64,000 bases of DNA, from assembly GCA_002325375.1 (NCBI GenBank), contig DCRZ01000004.1, forward strand, positions 62,001 to 126,000. Reading direction: 5' to 3'. Positions 24,140 through 31,930 of the stretch are shown one piece after another (within the stretch, counting starts at the first letter, position 1; each line of letters begins with the position of its first letter). The notes under the pieces were generated by a model, which saw only the letters and a program-made list of their open reading frames with translations, did no database searches and had not been told where the DNA came from. This DNA comes from Rhodospirillaceae bacterium UBA1479 (GTDB taxonomy: Bacteria > Pseudomonadota > Alphaproteobacteria > Rhodospirillales > Casp-alpha2). Made by a program: the position numbers and the translations under genes.

Positions 24140-25308
24140 CCGGCTTTCTTCCCGCCACGCAGTTTCTCAAGCGTCCACTGGTCACCCTCGCCGCGCAAGG
24201 CAAGGTCCGCCTGCTCCAGGGCGATGATCAGCTGACCGATATCGCCGATGTAATGCAGGATGACCTGCGCCTCGGACCGGGACAGTTGAACCAGTTCCGT
24301 CTCGCGCACGACGGCGACGGAATGAACGCGGGTTTTCATGTCCAGCCAGTCGCGCAGATCCGTGATGGGGATGCGCACGGCGATGGCTTCCTGATGAGAC
24401 GACGACAGAAGGTTGTCGCGCTTCCAGTTGTCTTCGATCAAAGAAGTGACCAGTTTGGCCGCGCGGGCCAGCAGGGACTCCGCCGTCTCGCCAAATTCGG
24501 AAACATAGGTGACGACCGTGGTCTGCGGATCAATGGTCAGGTTGTAGCGCGTCAAGGTCACATCAAGCACCCAGAGCGAGCGCGCCGGATCATGACGGAT
24601 CGAGGCAAAGGCGACGGCGACGCTGCCCGCGTCATACCGCTTGGCCATGGCCTGAAGGCGTTGCTGATCGCCCTGCACGACTTGATCGACGCCGATCGCC
24701 GCGACATCGGCCAGATCGCCCAAGGGCAGGACCGTCGGCACCAGACTGAGCTGGCTGGACCGTTGCTGCCAGGCGGCGCGCCAGGGGTTGGGGTCGTCCC
24801 ACAACAACAACGCCCCGGCGCGGCGCAGCACCGGCAGGACCAGCACAGGCTTGGACGGCGTTTCCGCGAACGGAATGTTGAAGGCGCGCAACAGCTCGCG
24901 CACTTCGCCCGGCCGGAACCGGTAGTTCAACTTGGCCAGATAGCGCACGGCGGAGGTCTTTTCCTCGGCGACGGAAAAGTCCTGCATGTATTCGGTGATT
25001 TCCTCGGGCGACAGGGCGGGCAGGCGCGGATAATCGGACTTCAGGGTCATGCGTTCCAGTAGGATCGTCATGGCCCGCTGCTGGCCTTCGCGCAAGGCCT
25101 GCGCCCGGGCGGCGGACGCGGTTTCGGCCGTCACGTCGACGGTAACGCCCTTGACCTCATAAGGGTTGGCGATCTGGGCCCGCGCGCCATGGGGCGCCAG
25201 CACGGCCAGCAGAAGACAGAGCACCGCGGCCGGAGCAGCCCAGCCACGCGCGCCAAGGCACCAATCGTGCGTTGCAAACCGCCGGGGATTAAGTATCTTC
25301 GCCTCCAT
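24136..25308 (-). CDS. DUF2066 domain-containing exported protein
   Basis: 390 residues from the ATG at 25308 (MEAKILNPRRF); an ATG 17 codons earlier is less likely. A signal peptide ends near APHGARAQ. The mature part starts NPYEVKGVTVDVTAETASAA and continues through RMTLKSDYPRLPAL, the DUF2066 pattern, an envelope-associated domain of unknown function. It is first in the operon with perM and hdaA and divergent from purM, 80 bases away. Confidence 0.85.
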   Translation of the reverse strand: MEAKILNPRRFATHDWCLGARGWAAPAAVLCLLLAVLAPHGARAQIANPYEVKGVTVDVTAETASAARAQALREGQQRAMTILLERMTLKSDYPRLPALSPEEITEYMQDFSVAEEKTSAVRYLAKLNYRFRPGEVRELLRAFNIPFAETPSKPVLVLPVLRRAGALLLWDDPNPWRAAWQQRSSQLSLVPTVLPLGDLADVAAIGVDQVVQGDQQRLQAMAKRYDAGSVAVAFASIRHDPARSLWVLDVTLTRYNLTIDPQTTVVTYVSEFGETAESLLARAAKLVTSLIEDNWKRDNLLSSSHQEAIAVRIPITDLRDWLDMKTRVHSVAVVRETELVQLSRSEAQVILHYIGDIGQLIIALEQADLALRGEGDQWTLEKLRGGKKAG

Positions 25309-25388
25309 CGACACCGTCGGACCTGCCCGCGTTTTGGGCCGGTCCCGGACGGCGCACAATCTAGCACACCCGACCGAGGGAGGAAGGG

Positions 25389-26486
25389 ATTAGCGACACG
25401 GAAAAACACGGCGCGGGCCTCAGCTACCGCGACGCGGGCGTCGACATCGACGCCGGCAATGCGCTGGTCAGCGCCATCGGCCCGATGGCCAAATCCACCA
25501 ACCGCCCGGGCGTCATGGGCGGGCTCGGCGGATTCGGCGGATTCTTCGATCCGCGTGCCGCCGGCTATCAGGACCCGGTGTTGGTCGCCGCCACGGACGG
25601 CGTCGGCACCAAGCTGAAAATCGCCATCGACGCGGACAGCCACGCCGGCGTCGGCGTCGACCTTGTCGCCATGTGCGTCAACGACCTCGTGGTCCAGGGG
25701 GCGGAACCCTTGTTTTTCCTGGATTATTTCGCGACCGGCAAACTGGCGCCCGAAGCCGCGGCGGTGATCGTTGCCGGCGTCGCCGATGGTTGCCGGCAGG
25801 CCGGCTGCGCCCTGATCGGCGGCGAGACGGCGGAAATGCCCGGCATGTACGCGGCCGGAGACTATGACCTGGCGGGCTTCGCCGTGGGGGCGGTCGAACG
25901 CGGCCAGGAATTAACCGGCACGGATGTCGCCGAGGGCGATGTGGTTCTGGCCCTGGCGTCTTCGGGCGTGCATTCCAACGGCTTTTCCCTGGTCCGCAAG
26001 GTGGCCGAGCGGGCCGGCGTCGATTTCGCTGGCCCGGCCCCGTTCCAGGATGGCGTGACCCTGGCGGAAGCGCTGCTGACGCCGACGCGAATCTACGTGA
26101 AATCGTGCCTGGAAGCGATCCGCTCCGGCCCGTCCCACGGCGGCGTGAAGGCATTTGCCCATATCACCGGCGGCGGATTGTTGGAAAACATTCCCCGCGT
26201 CCTGCCGGACGGCCTGGGCGTCGACCTGGACGCCGCCGCCTGGCCCCTGCCGCCGGTGTTTTCCTGGCTGCGCACGGCAGGCGGCATTACGCCCCATGAA
26301 ATGCTGCGCACCTTCAACTGCGGGGTCGGCATGGTGGTGATCGTCGATGCCGATCAGGCGCAGCGCCTGGAAGACCTGTTCCGGGCTGCGGGCGAGGATG
26401 TGTTCGCCATCGGCCGGGTCGTCAAGACCGACGGACCGGAGGATGTTCGCGTCGGCAATCTGGACGAGGCCTGGAGCGCGGCATGA
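25389..26486 (+). CDS. purM: Phosphoribosylformylglycinamidine cyclo-ligase, apparent ATT start
   Basis: 365 residues if translation begins at ATT 25389. The first ATG (25485) would remove the conserved N-terminus LSYRDAGVDIDAGN. Between the in-frame stop at 25362 and 25485 there is no ATG, GTG or TTG. A strong GGAGG (25379-25383) lies five bases before the ATT, and the encoded start, then SDTEKHGAG, fits PurM. The rest is canonical: VAATDGVGTKLKIA, NDLVVQGAEPLFFLDYFATGKL, GGETAEMPGMY. It makes AIR from FGAM with ATP. It is coupled to purN by an ATGA overlap. Confidence 0.93.
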   Translation: MSDTEKHGAGLSYRDAGVDIDAGNALVSAIGPMAKSTNRPGVMGGLGGFGGFFDPRAAGYQDPVLVAATDGVGTKLKIAIDADSHAGVGVDLVAMCVNDLVVQGAEPLFFLDYFATGKLAPEAAAVIVAGVADGCRQAGCALIGGETAEMPGMYAAGDYDLAGFAVGAVERGQELTGTDVAEGDVVLALASSGVHSNGFSLVRKVAERAGVDFAGPAPFQDGVTLAEALLTPTRIYVKSCLEAIRSGPSHGGVKAFAHITGGGLLENIPRVLPDGLGVDLDAAAWPLPPVFSWLRTAGGITPHEMLRTFNCGVGMVVIVDADQAQRLEDLFRAAGEDVFAIGRVVKTDGPEDVRVGNLDEAWSAA

Positions 26487-27136
26487 GCCGCCTGAAACTC
26501 GCCGTCATGATTTCCGGGCGGGGATCGAACCTGCAGGCCCTGATCGACGCGACCGCCGATCCCGCCTTTCCAGCCGAGATCATTCTGGTGCTGTCCAACC
26601 GGCCGGGGGCAATGGGCCTGGAGCGCGCCGCCAAGGCCGGCATCCCGACCCGTGTCATCGACCATAAGGAATTCGCCGACCGCGCGGCCTTCGACCGCGA
26701 AATGACGGCCGCCATGGAAGATGCCGGAACGGATCTGGTCTGCCTTGCCGGGTTCATGCGCCTGCTGTCCGACGCATTCGTCGACCATTGGCGCGATCGC
26801 ATGATCAATATCCATCCGTCGCTGCTGCCGGCCTTCAAGGGCTTGGAGGTGCAGGAACGGGTGCTGGCGCGGGGGGCCCGGTTCGCCGGCTGCACCGTGC
26901 ATTACGTGCGCAAGGAAATGGATACGGGGCCGATCATCGTGCAGGCCGTGGTGCCCGTGCATCCCGATGACACGCCGGACAGTCTGGCCGCCCGGGTGCT
27001 GGAGCGCGAACACGATATCTATCCGCTGGCCGTGCGCCTGATCGCCGAGGGCCGGGTCTCCATAGACGAAAACGACCGCGCCGTGATTACCGGCGCGGTC
27101 GCTCAAGAAAGCGCGTTGCTGAACCCGAAGGGTTAG
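26483..27136 (+). CDS. purN: Phosphoribosylglycinamide formyltransferase
   Basis: 217 residues. The formyl-transfer triad is in place: N109 and H111 in MINIHPSLLPAFKG and D147 in RKEMDTGPI. SGRGSNLQALID binds the phosphate. It uses 10-formyl-THF to make FGAR in purine synthesis. It overlaps purM by 4 bases, forming an operon. Its TAG stop overlaps the stop of the convergent ndk gene, and its last codons contain what appears to be the ndk terminator hairpin. Confidence 0.96.
   Translation: MSRLKLAVMISGRGSNLQALIDATADPAFPAEIILVLSNRPGAMGLERAAKAGIPTRVIDHKEFADRAAFDREMTAAMEDAGTDLVCLAGFMRLLSDAFVDHWRDRMINIHPSLLPAFKGLEVQERVLARGARFAGCTVHYVRKEMDTGPIIVQAVVPVHPDDTPDSLAARVLEREHDIYPLAVRLIAEGRVSIDENDRAVITGAVAQESALLNPKG
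27066..27100 (-). terminator. ndk terminator embedded in the 3' end of purN
   Basis: GACCGCGCCG (27074-27083) and CGGCGCGGTC (27091-27100) form a perfect 10-base-pair stem with a 7-base loop. On the minus strand it is followed directly by GTTTTCGTC. The hairpin begins 33 bases past the ndk stop while coding for purN on the other strand. Confidence 0.6.
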
Positions 27137-27555
27137 CCGACGATTTCCAGTTCCGCGAAGAAATAGCGGATTTCCTTGGCCGCGTTTTCCGCGGAGTCGG
27201 AACCGTGGACCGAGTTCGCCTCGATGCTTTCGGCGAAGTCCTTGCGGATGGTGCCCTCGTCGGCGTTGGCCGGGTTGGTCGCACCCATGATCTCGCGGTT
27301 ACGGGCGACCGCGTTGTCCCCTTCGAGAACCTGAACCACGACGGGGCCCGAGGTCATGAAGGCGACCAGGTCGTTGAAGAACGCCCGTTCGCGGTGCACG
27401 TCGTAGAAGCCTTCCGCCTGTTCCTTGGTCAGGCGCACGCGGCGCTGGGCAACGATGCGCAGACCCGCTTCCTCGAACCGGGCGTTGATCTTGCCGGTCA
27501 GGTTGCGGCGGGTAGCATCGGGTTTAATGATGGAGAGCGTACGCTCAAGAGCCAT
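27133..27555 (-). CDS. ndk: Nucleoside diphosphate kinase
   Basis: 140 residues from the ATG at 27555 (MALERTLSIIKPDA), with AAGGGGAT upstream; longer frames are spurious. The phospho-accepting His117 lies in the signature NSVHGSDS, and K11 and the NPANADEGTIR loop are present. It balances NTP pools by ping-pong phosphate transfer. It converges with purN, with overlapping stop codons. The 209-base gap to the left end of oxyR holds its leader and nothing else I can identify. Confidence 0.97.
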   Translation of the reverse strand: MALERTLSIIKPDATRRNLTGKINARFEEAGLRIVAQRRVRLTKEQAEGFYDVHRERAFFNDLVAFMTSGPVVVQVLEGDNAVARNREIMGATNPANADEGTIRKDFAESIEANSVHGSDSAENAAKEIRYFFAELEIVG

Positions 27556-27764
27556 GGTCGATCCCCTTGTATGGTTGTTCGTTCGGCTGGTTTCTGTTGT
27601 CGGTAATTTTTTGTCTGGCCGTCCACGGCATCCTTGGGCCGGGTTTTCGGCATCCGAAATTCCGGTCCGCCCCAAGGGTTTTCCGGAAACGGCGCGGGTT
27701 ATAGTCCCTCCCGCCCCGCCATGCAAGGAAAAGGGTCGACGTATTCCAGTCCTTTGGTTGCCGG

Positions 27765-28685
27765 CTAGTCGGCTTTTCCCGGAGACAGTTGATTTTTAAG
27801 GAACTGTCCCAACAACTTGTATTCGGACCGGCGGGCCGAATTACGCCGCCATACCAGGGCGATTTGCCGCCCCACGCCGCCGGCCAGCGGCCGAAGCACG
27901 ACATCGGCGGCCTTGATATGATCCGATTGCAGCGCCACGCCGGGCAACAGCGTGGTGCCGAATCCGCCCGCCACCAGTTCGACCAGGGTGTAGAGACTTG
28001 TCGCCTGGAAGGTCCCGGAACGACCGGGGACCGGTTGGCGGCGACAGGCGGCCAGCGCATGATCGCGTAGACAATGGCCATCCTCCAGCAACAGCAGATC
28101 CTCGGAATCCAGCACATCGGGCGCCACCGCGTCCTTGGTCCCGGCCAGAGGATGACCCTGCGGGACGGCCAGCCAGAACGGATCGTCTGCCAGGACCATG
28201 TCTTCCAGGTCCGCCGTGTCATAAGGCAGCGCGATCAGCGCCGCATCCAACTCGCCGCCGACCAATTGATCGACCACCCTGGCGGTCCGATCCTCGCGCA
28301 GGAACAGGCGCAGTTCGGGATAAGACGCCCGAAGCGGCGGTAACACCTTGGGCAGGACGTAAGGCCCGATGGTGGGAATCGCCCCCAGGCGCAACAGGCC
28401 GGTCAACGGCCGTGTGCTCGCCTTGGCGGTCACGGTCATGTCCTCGACCTCCGCCAGGACACGACGCGCACGGACGACCAGCTCAAGCCCCAACGGCGTC
28501 ACCGCAACCCGGCGCTTGGTACGCTCAATGACGGTAACTCCCAGGGTCGCTTCCAATTCCTGGATACCGGCGCTGAGAGTCGACTGCGTGACGAAGCAGC
28601 GCTCGGCGGCGCGGCCGAAATGCCCGTCCTCGGCAACGGCGATGAGGTATTGCAATTGTCGCAGGGTCGGAAGCCGGGTGCTCAT
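27765..28685 (-). CDS. oxyR: OxyR-type LysR regulator with conserved redox cysteines
   Basis: 306 residues. The LysR HTH is at 5-65 (TLRQLQYLIAVAEDGHFGRAAERCFVTQ cut here as LRQLQYLIAVAEDGHFGRAA, then VTQSTLSAGIQELE). The effector domain contains LLEDGHCLRDHALAACRR, with C205 and C214 nine residues apart, exactly as the peroxide-sensing C199 and C208 of E. coli OxyR. It should therefore be activated by peroxide through a disulfide. Targets are not adjacent protein genes; divergent from it is the candidate small RNA at about 28990-29107. Confidence 0.9.
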   Translation of the reverse strand: MSTRLPTLRQLQYLIAVAEDGHFGRAAERCFVTQSTLSAGIQELEATLGVTVIERTKRRVAVTPLGLELVVRARRVLAEVEDMTVTAKASTRPLTGLLRLGAIPTIGPYVLPKVLPPLRASYPELRLFLREDRTARVVDQLVGGELDAALIALPYDTADLEDMVLADDPFWLAVPQGHPLAGTKDAVAPDVLDSEDLLLLEDGHCLRDHALAACRRQPVPGRSGTFQATSLYTLVELVAGGFGTTLLPGVALQSDHIKAADVVLRPLAGGVGRQIALVWRRNSARRSEYKLLGQFLKNQLSPGKAD

Positions 28686-28934
28686 GCGTTTGATCTAATC
28701 GTGCACTTCGATTTGTTCAAGGAAGCATGATCGGGAATTTAATTTTAAATCGGTCGAACGCGACATCGAACCCGCCGGAACGAATCGTTGAATTTCAAAA
28801 AATCAACCTAAGGATGTATTGAAATTTAGTCAGTTTCAGCCACTTTTCCTTGCATTCCACCAACTTCATCACATTGATCCACTAGCCTTTAGACTTATTG
28901 ACGAAACGCTCGATATACCGGAAATTACTGTATA

Positions 28935-28964
28935 GGAACGCAGGAGCATCAGGGGGCGCGTTCC
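28935..28964 (+). repeat. Hairpin upstream of the small RNA core
   Basis: GGAACGC (28935-28941) and GCGTTCC (28958-28964) are perfect 7-base arms around a G-rich 16-base loop. The repeat could be the 5' hairpin of a longer form of the small RNA, or a regulatory site. GGAAC and CGTT also resemble EcfG promoter elements, but their 19-base spacing is too long. The 250 bases from 28686 to 28934 are AT-richer and contain no gene that I can support. Confidence 0.35.
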
Positions 28965-28989
28965 ACAAGATTGGCGACCATTTCCGAGC

Positions 28990-29107
28990 CCGTTTCGTTT
29001 TGTACCGGAAGGCTGATCCTCCTCTCCCCCCATAGTCATGTCTTTCGGTACCTGTGCCGGGTCGCGGCTCCTCCTCCCCCCACCAACCGCGGCCCGGCAT
29101 TTTATTT
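28990..29107 (+). ncRNA. Candidate small RNA with two anti-Shine-Dalgarno hairpin loops
   Basis: Hairpin A pairs GTACCGGAAG (29002-29011) with CTTTCGGTAC (29042-29051), all ten pairs forming with one G-U. Its loop has UCCUCCUC then CCCCCC. Hairpin B pairs TGCCGGG and CGCGG (29055-29067) with CCGCGG and CCCGGCA (29087-29099). Its loop has CUCCUCCUC then CCCCCC, and it is followed by TTTTATTT, a textbook terminator. No plus-strand protein gene precedes it. Loops of this CCUCC type are known in alphaproteobacterial trans-acting small RNAs, where they pair with ribosome binding sites. The 5' end is uncertain. It is divergent from oxyR. Confidence 0.65.
29055..29107 (+). terminator. Rho-independent terminator of the small RNA
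   Basis: A 12-base-pair GC stem interrupted by one unpaired T (29062), a 19-base C-rich loop (29068-29086) and the tail TTTTATTT (29100-29107). It ends transcription on the plus strand only; the minus-strand flank has no U-run. Confidence 0.8.
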
Positions 29108-29186
29108 GCCCCTCCAGTTTCAAATCACCGCCTGACCCCGTCACGGGACGTTTCCACCGCGCGCGGCCCGTGCTATCACCCCGCCT

Positions 29187-31085
29187 ATGCTGCATGTAAA
29201 CGACATGACTTTTCGCCTGGGCGGCCGCGTGCTGTTCGAAAAGGCCACATTGCATCTGCCCCAGGGCAGGAAGATGGGCCTTGTCGGACGCAACGGGACC
29301 GGCAAGACGACTTTGTTCCGGATGATCCTGGGCGACGCCCACCCGGACGAAGGCTCCGTGCGCGTGCGCCCCAGTGCCCGCATCGGCACGGTGACGCAGG
29401 AAGCGCCCTCGGGGGGGACCAGCCTGCTCGACACCGTTCTGGCCGCCGATACGGAACGCAGCGCCCTTTTGGCCGAGGCCGAAACGGTGAAGGACCCGAT
29501 GCGCATCGCCGATATCCACAACCGCCTGGCCGATATCGATGCCCAGACCGCCCCTGCCCGCGCCGCCCGCATCCTGTCCGGGCTCGGCTTCGACGAAGCC
29601 GCCCAGGCCCGCGCCTGCAGCGAATTTTCCGGCGGCTGGCGGATGCGCGTGGCGCTCGCGGCGACGCTGTTTTCGCGGCCCGATTTCCTGTTGCTGGACG
29701 AACCGACCAACCACCTGGACCTGGAAGCGGCCATGTGGCTGGAAACCTATCTGGCGACCTGGCCCGGCACGCTGCTGGTCATCAGCCACGACCGCACGAT
29801 GCTCAACAAGGTCGTCGACGAGATCGCCCACCTGTCCGAATTGAAGCTGACCCGCTACGCCGGCAATTACGACCGGTTCGAGCGTACGCGCCGCGAACGC
29901 ATGACCCAACAGGTCAAACTGCAGGCCAAGCAACTGTCCGAACAGCGCCGCATCCAATCCTTCGTCGACCGGTTCCGGGCCAAGGCGACCAAGGCCAAGC
30001 AGGCGCAAAGCCGCATGAAGATGCTGGCCCGCATGGAGCCCATTGCTTCGGTCGTCGAGGATAAGACGACGACCTTCAACTTCCCCGACCCGGCCCCCCT
30101 GTCGCCGCCTCTGATCGCCATGGACGAGGTCAGCGTCGGCTATGGCGCCGAACCGATTCTGAAGAATCTGGACCTGCGCATCGACATGGACGACCGCATC
30201 GGCCTGATCGGCGCCAACGGCAACGGCAAATCGACCCTGATCAAGATGCTGGCCGACCGCCTGAAACCGCAGGCCGGTAAGATCATCAAGTCGTCCAAGC
30301 TGAAGATCGGCTATTTCGCCCAGCACCAGCAGGAAGAATTGAACCTGAACGAATCCCCGTTTCAGCACATGGCGCGGATCATGCCCATGGCGACGGAAAC
30401 CAAGGTGCGCTCCCACCTGGGCCGGTTCGGGTTTTCCGGCGATCTGGCCAACAGCAAGGTCGAAGTCCTGTCAGGTGGTGAGAAGGCGCGGCTTCTGTTC
30501 GCGCTGATGAGCACCGAGGCGCCGCATATCCTGTTCCTCGACGAGCCGACCAACCACTTGGACGTGGATGCCCGCGAGGCTCTGGTCCAGGCGTTGAACG
30601 AATACGACGGCGCCATCGTCCTGGTGACCCATGATTCGCATCTGATCGACCTTGTCTGCGACCGCCTGTGGCTGGTCGCCGACGGCGCCTGCAAGCCGTT
30701 CGAGGGCGACCTGGATGCCTATGCCGGATTGCTGATGGAACAGCGCCGTCTGGCCCGCCGCGAAATCCGCGCCGCCAAGGACAGCGACAGCGCGGCCCCA
30801 GTCGACAAGAAGGAACTGCGCCGCGAACGCGCCCGGCGGCGCGAGGAGACGGCGGCCCTGCGTAAGTCGGTCGTCGATGCCGAGCGCAAGATGGAAAAGC
30901 TGACCCAGGAGATATCCGCCCTGGAGGCCAAACTAGCCGATCCTGAAATCTACAACGGGCCGACGGCCAAGCTGATGGACCTGCAGCTTGCCCATAAGAA
31001 GGCCAAGGACAAGCTGGCCGAAACGGAACAGCAATGGCTGAGCGCCCAGGAAACCATCGACGGAGCCCTGGACGAAGCATCATGA
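29187..31085 (+). CDS. ABC-F family ATPase (YheS/Uup-like)
   Basis: 632 residues with two complete ABC domains and no membrane domain. Walker A motifs are VGRNGTGKTT and IGANGNGKST, and both Walker B regions read FLDEPTNHLD or LLDEPTNHLD. Signatures are EFSGGWRMR and LSGGEKARL, and the inter-domain P-site-tolerance linker is rich in Lys/Arg/Gln. The C-terminal 100 residues form a charged coiled coil. ABC-F proteins act on the ribosome in translation. It is first in a coupled operon with the metal-receptor-fold gene and an MFS permease, each overlap being ATGA. Confidence 0.93.
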   Translation: MLHVNDMTFRLGGRVLFEKATLHLPQGRKMGLVGRNGTGKTTLFRMILGDAHPDEGSVRVRPSARIGTVTQEAPSGGTSLLDTVLAADTERSALLAEAETVKDPMRIADIHNRLADIDAQTAPARAARILSGLGFDEAAQARACSEFSGGWRMRVALAATLFSRPDFLLLDEPTNHLDLEAAMWLETYLATWPGTLLVISHDRTMLNKVVDEIAHLSELKLTRYAGNYDRFERTRRERMTQQVKLQAKQLSEQRRIQSFVDRFRAKATKAKQAQSRMKMLARMEPIASVVEDKTTTFNFPDPAPLSPPLIAMDEVSVGYGAEPILKNLDLRIDMDDRIGLIGANGNGKSTLIKMLADRLKPQAGKIIKSSKLKIGYFAQHQQEELNLNESPFQHMARIMPMATETKVRSHLGRFGFSGDLANSKVEVLSGGEKARLLFALMSTEAPHILFLDEPTNHLDVDAREALVQALNEYDGAIVLVTHDSHLIDLVCDRLWLVADGACKPFEGDLDAYAGLLMEQRRLARREIRAAKDSDSAAPVDKKELRRERARRREETAALRKSVVDAERKMEKLTQEISALEAKLADPEIYNGPTAKLMDLQLAHKKAKDKLAETEQQWLSAQETIDGALDEAS

Positions 31086-31930
31086 CCGCGTCCGCGCCGT
31101 CCACCCCAGGATCCGCTGTCCCGCAGCTGACCGACTGGACCGGACGCCGTCATGACCCTGCCCCCGATGCCCGCATCCTGTCCCTGGTACCGTCCCTGAC
31201 GGAAACCCTGTTCGCGCTCGGTCTGGGCGACAATATCGTCGGGCGCACGGCCTTCTGCGTCCATCCGGCGGACAAGGTCAAAGGGGTCAAAAGCGTCGGC
31301 GGCACCAAGCAGGTGAACTGGCGCAAGGTCGACACGGCGCGGCCGACCCACGCGGTCCTCAACGTCGATGAAAACCCGAAAGAGATGGCCGAGGAAATGG
31401 CGGCCCGCGGCATTGTTCCCGTGGTCACCCATCCCCTGTCCCCCGCCGACAACGGCCCGCTGATCCGCCTGCTGGGTGGCGTGTTCGGACGCCCCGACGC
31501 GGCTGATGACCTAGCCGAACACTTCGAGGACACCCTAGCGGCGGTCACCGCCGCCCGGCCCATGGCGGAGACCCGCGTCCTCTACCTGATCTGGAAGGCG
31601 CCCTGGATGACCGTCGGCCCGGACACCTATATCGCGCGGACCCTCGGCCTGATCGGCTGGCGCACCTGGGCCCCGCCAGCCGCGGCGCGCTATCCGGAGA
31701 TCGCGATGACCGACGCCGTGCTCGACCGTGTCGACCGGGTACTGTTTTCGTCGGAGCCCTTCCCCTTCACCGAGGACCACCTGGCCGCCTTCCGCGCCGA
31801 CCATCCGGACCACGCCGCCAAGGCGCAGTTGGTTGATGGCGAGATGCTGTCCTGGTACGGCGTGCGCGCAGCCGCGGGCCTTTCCTATCTCAAGGATTTG
31901 GCCGACAGCATGCCGGCATCCCGCCCATGA
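31082..31930 (+). CDS. Helical-backbone metal receptor (BtuF/FecB-like fold) without signal peptide
   Basis: 282 residues from the ATG overlapping the ABC-F stop. The N-terminal ARILSLVPSLTETLFALGLG and VGRTAFCVHPADKVK, then KVDTARPTHAVLNVDENP, are the hallmarks of the cobalamin/iron-chelate binding fold (COG0614). No signal peptide or lipobox is present, and translation coupling fixes the start, so it seems to be cytoplasmic, unlike BtuF. The conserved C-terminal SWYGVRAAAGLSYL is also family-like. Ligand unknown. An MFS permease follows with a 4-base overlap. Confidence 0.82.
   Translation: MTASAPSTPGSAVPQLTDWTGRRHDPAPDARILSLVPSLTETLFALGLGDNIVGRTAFCVHPADKVKGVKSVGGTKQVNWRKVDTARPTHAVLNVDENPKEMAEEMAARGIVPVVTHPLSPADNGPLIRLLGGVFGRPDAADDLAEHFEDTLAAVTAARPMAETRVLYLIWKAPWMTVGPDTYIARTLGLIGWRTWAPPAAARYPEIAMTDAVLDRVDRVLFSSEPFPFTEDHLAAFRADHPDHAAKAQLVDGEMLSWYGVRAAAGLSYLKDLADSMPASRP

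Noticed and set aside
28898..28936. Sigma-70 promoter for the small RNA (TTGACG ... TATAGG)
   Set aside because: The spacer is about 27 bases, far from 17, and no better -10 exists at the right distance; promoter left undetermined.
28935..28962. EcfG-type promoter GGAAC ... CGTT
   Set aside because: The spacing is 19 bases rather than 16-18, and the sequence is equally explained by a 7-base-pair hairpin.
28882..29100. 72-codon minus-strand frame across the small RNA
   Set aside because: Gly/Arg-rich, no ribosome site, and explained by the paired C-rich loops and hairpins of the plus-strand RNA.
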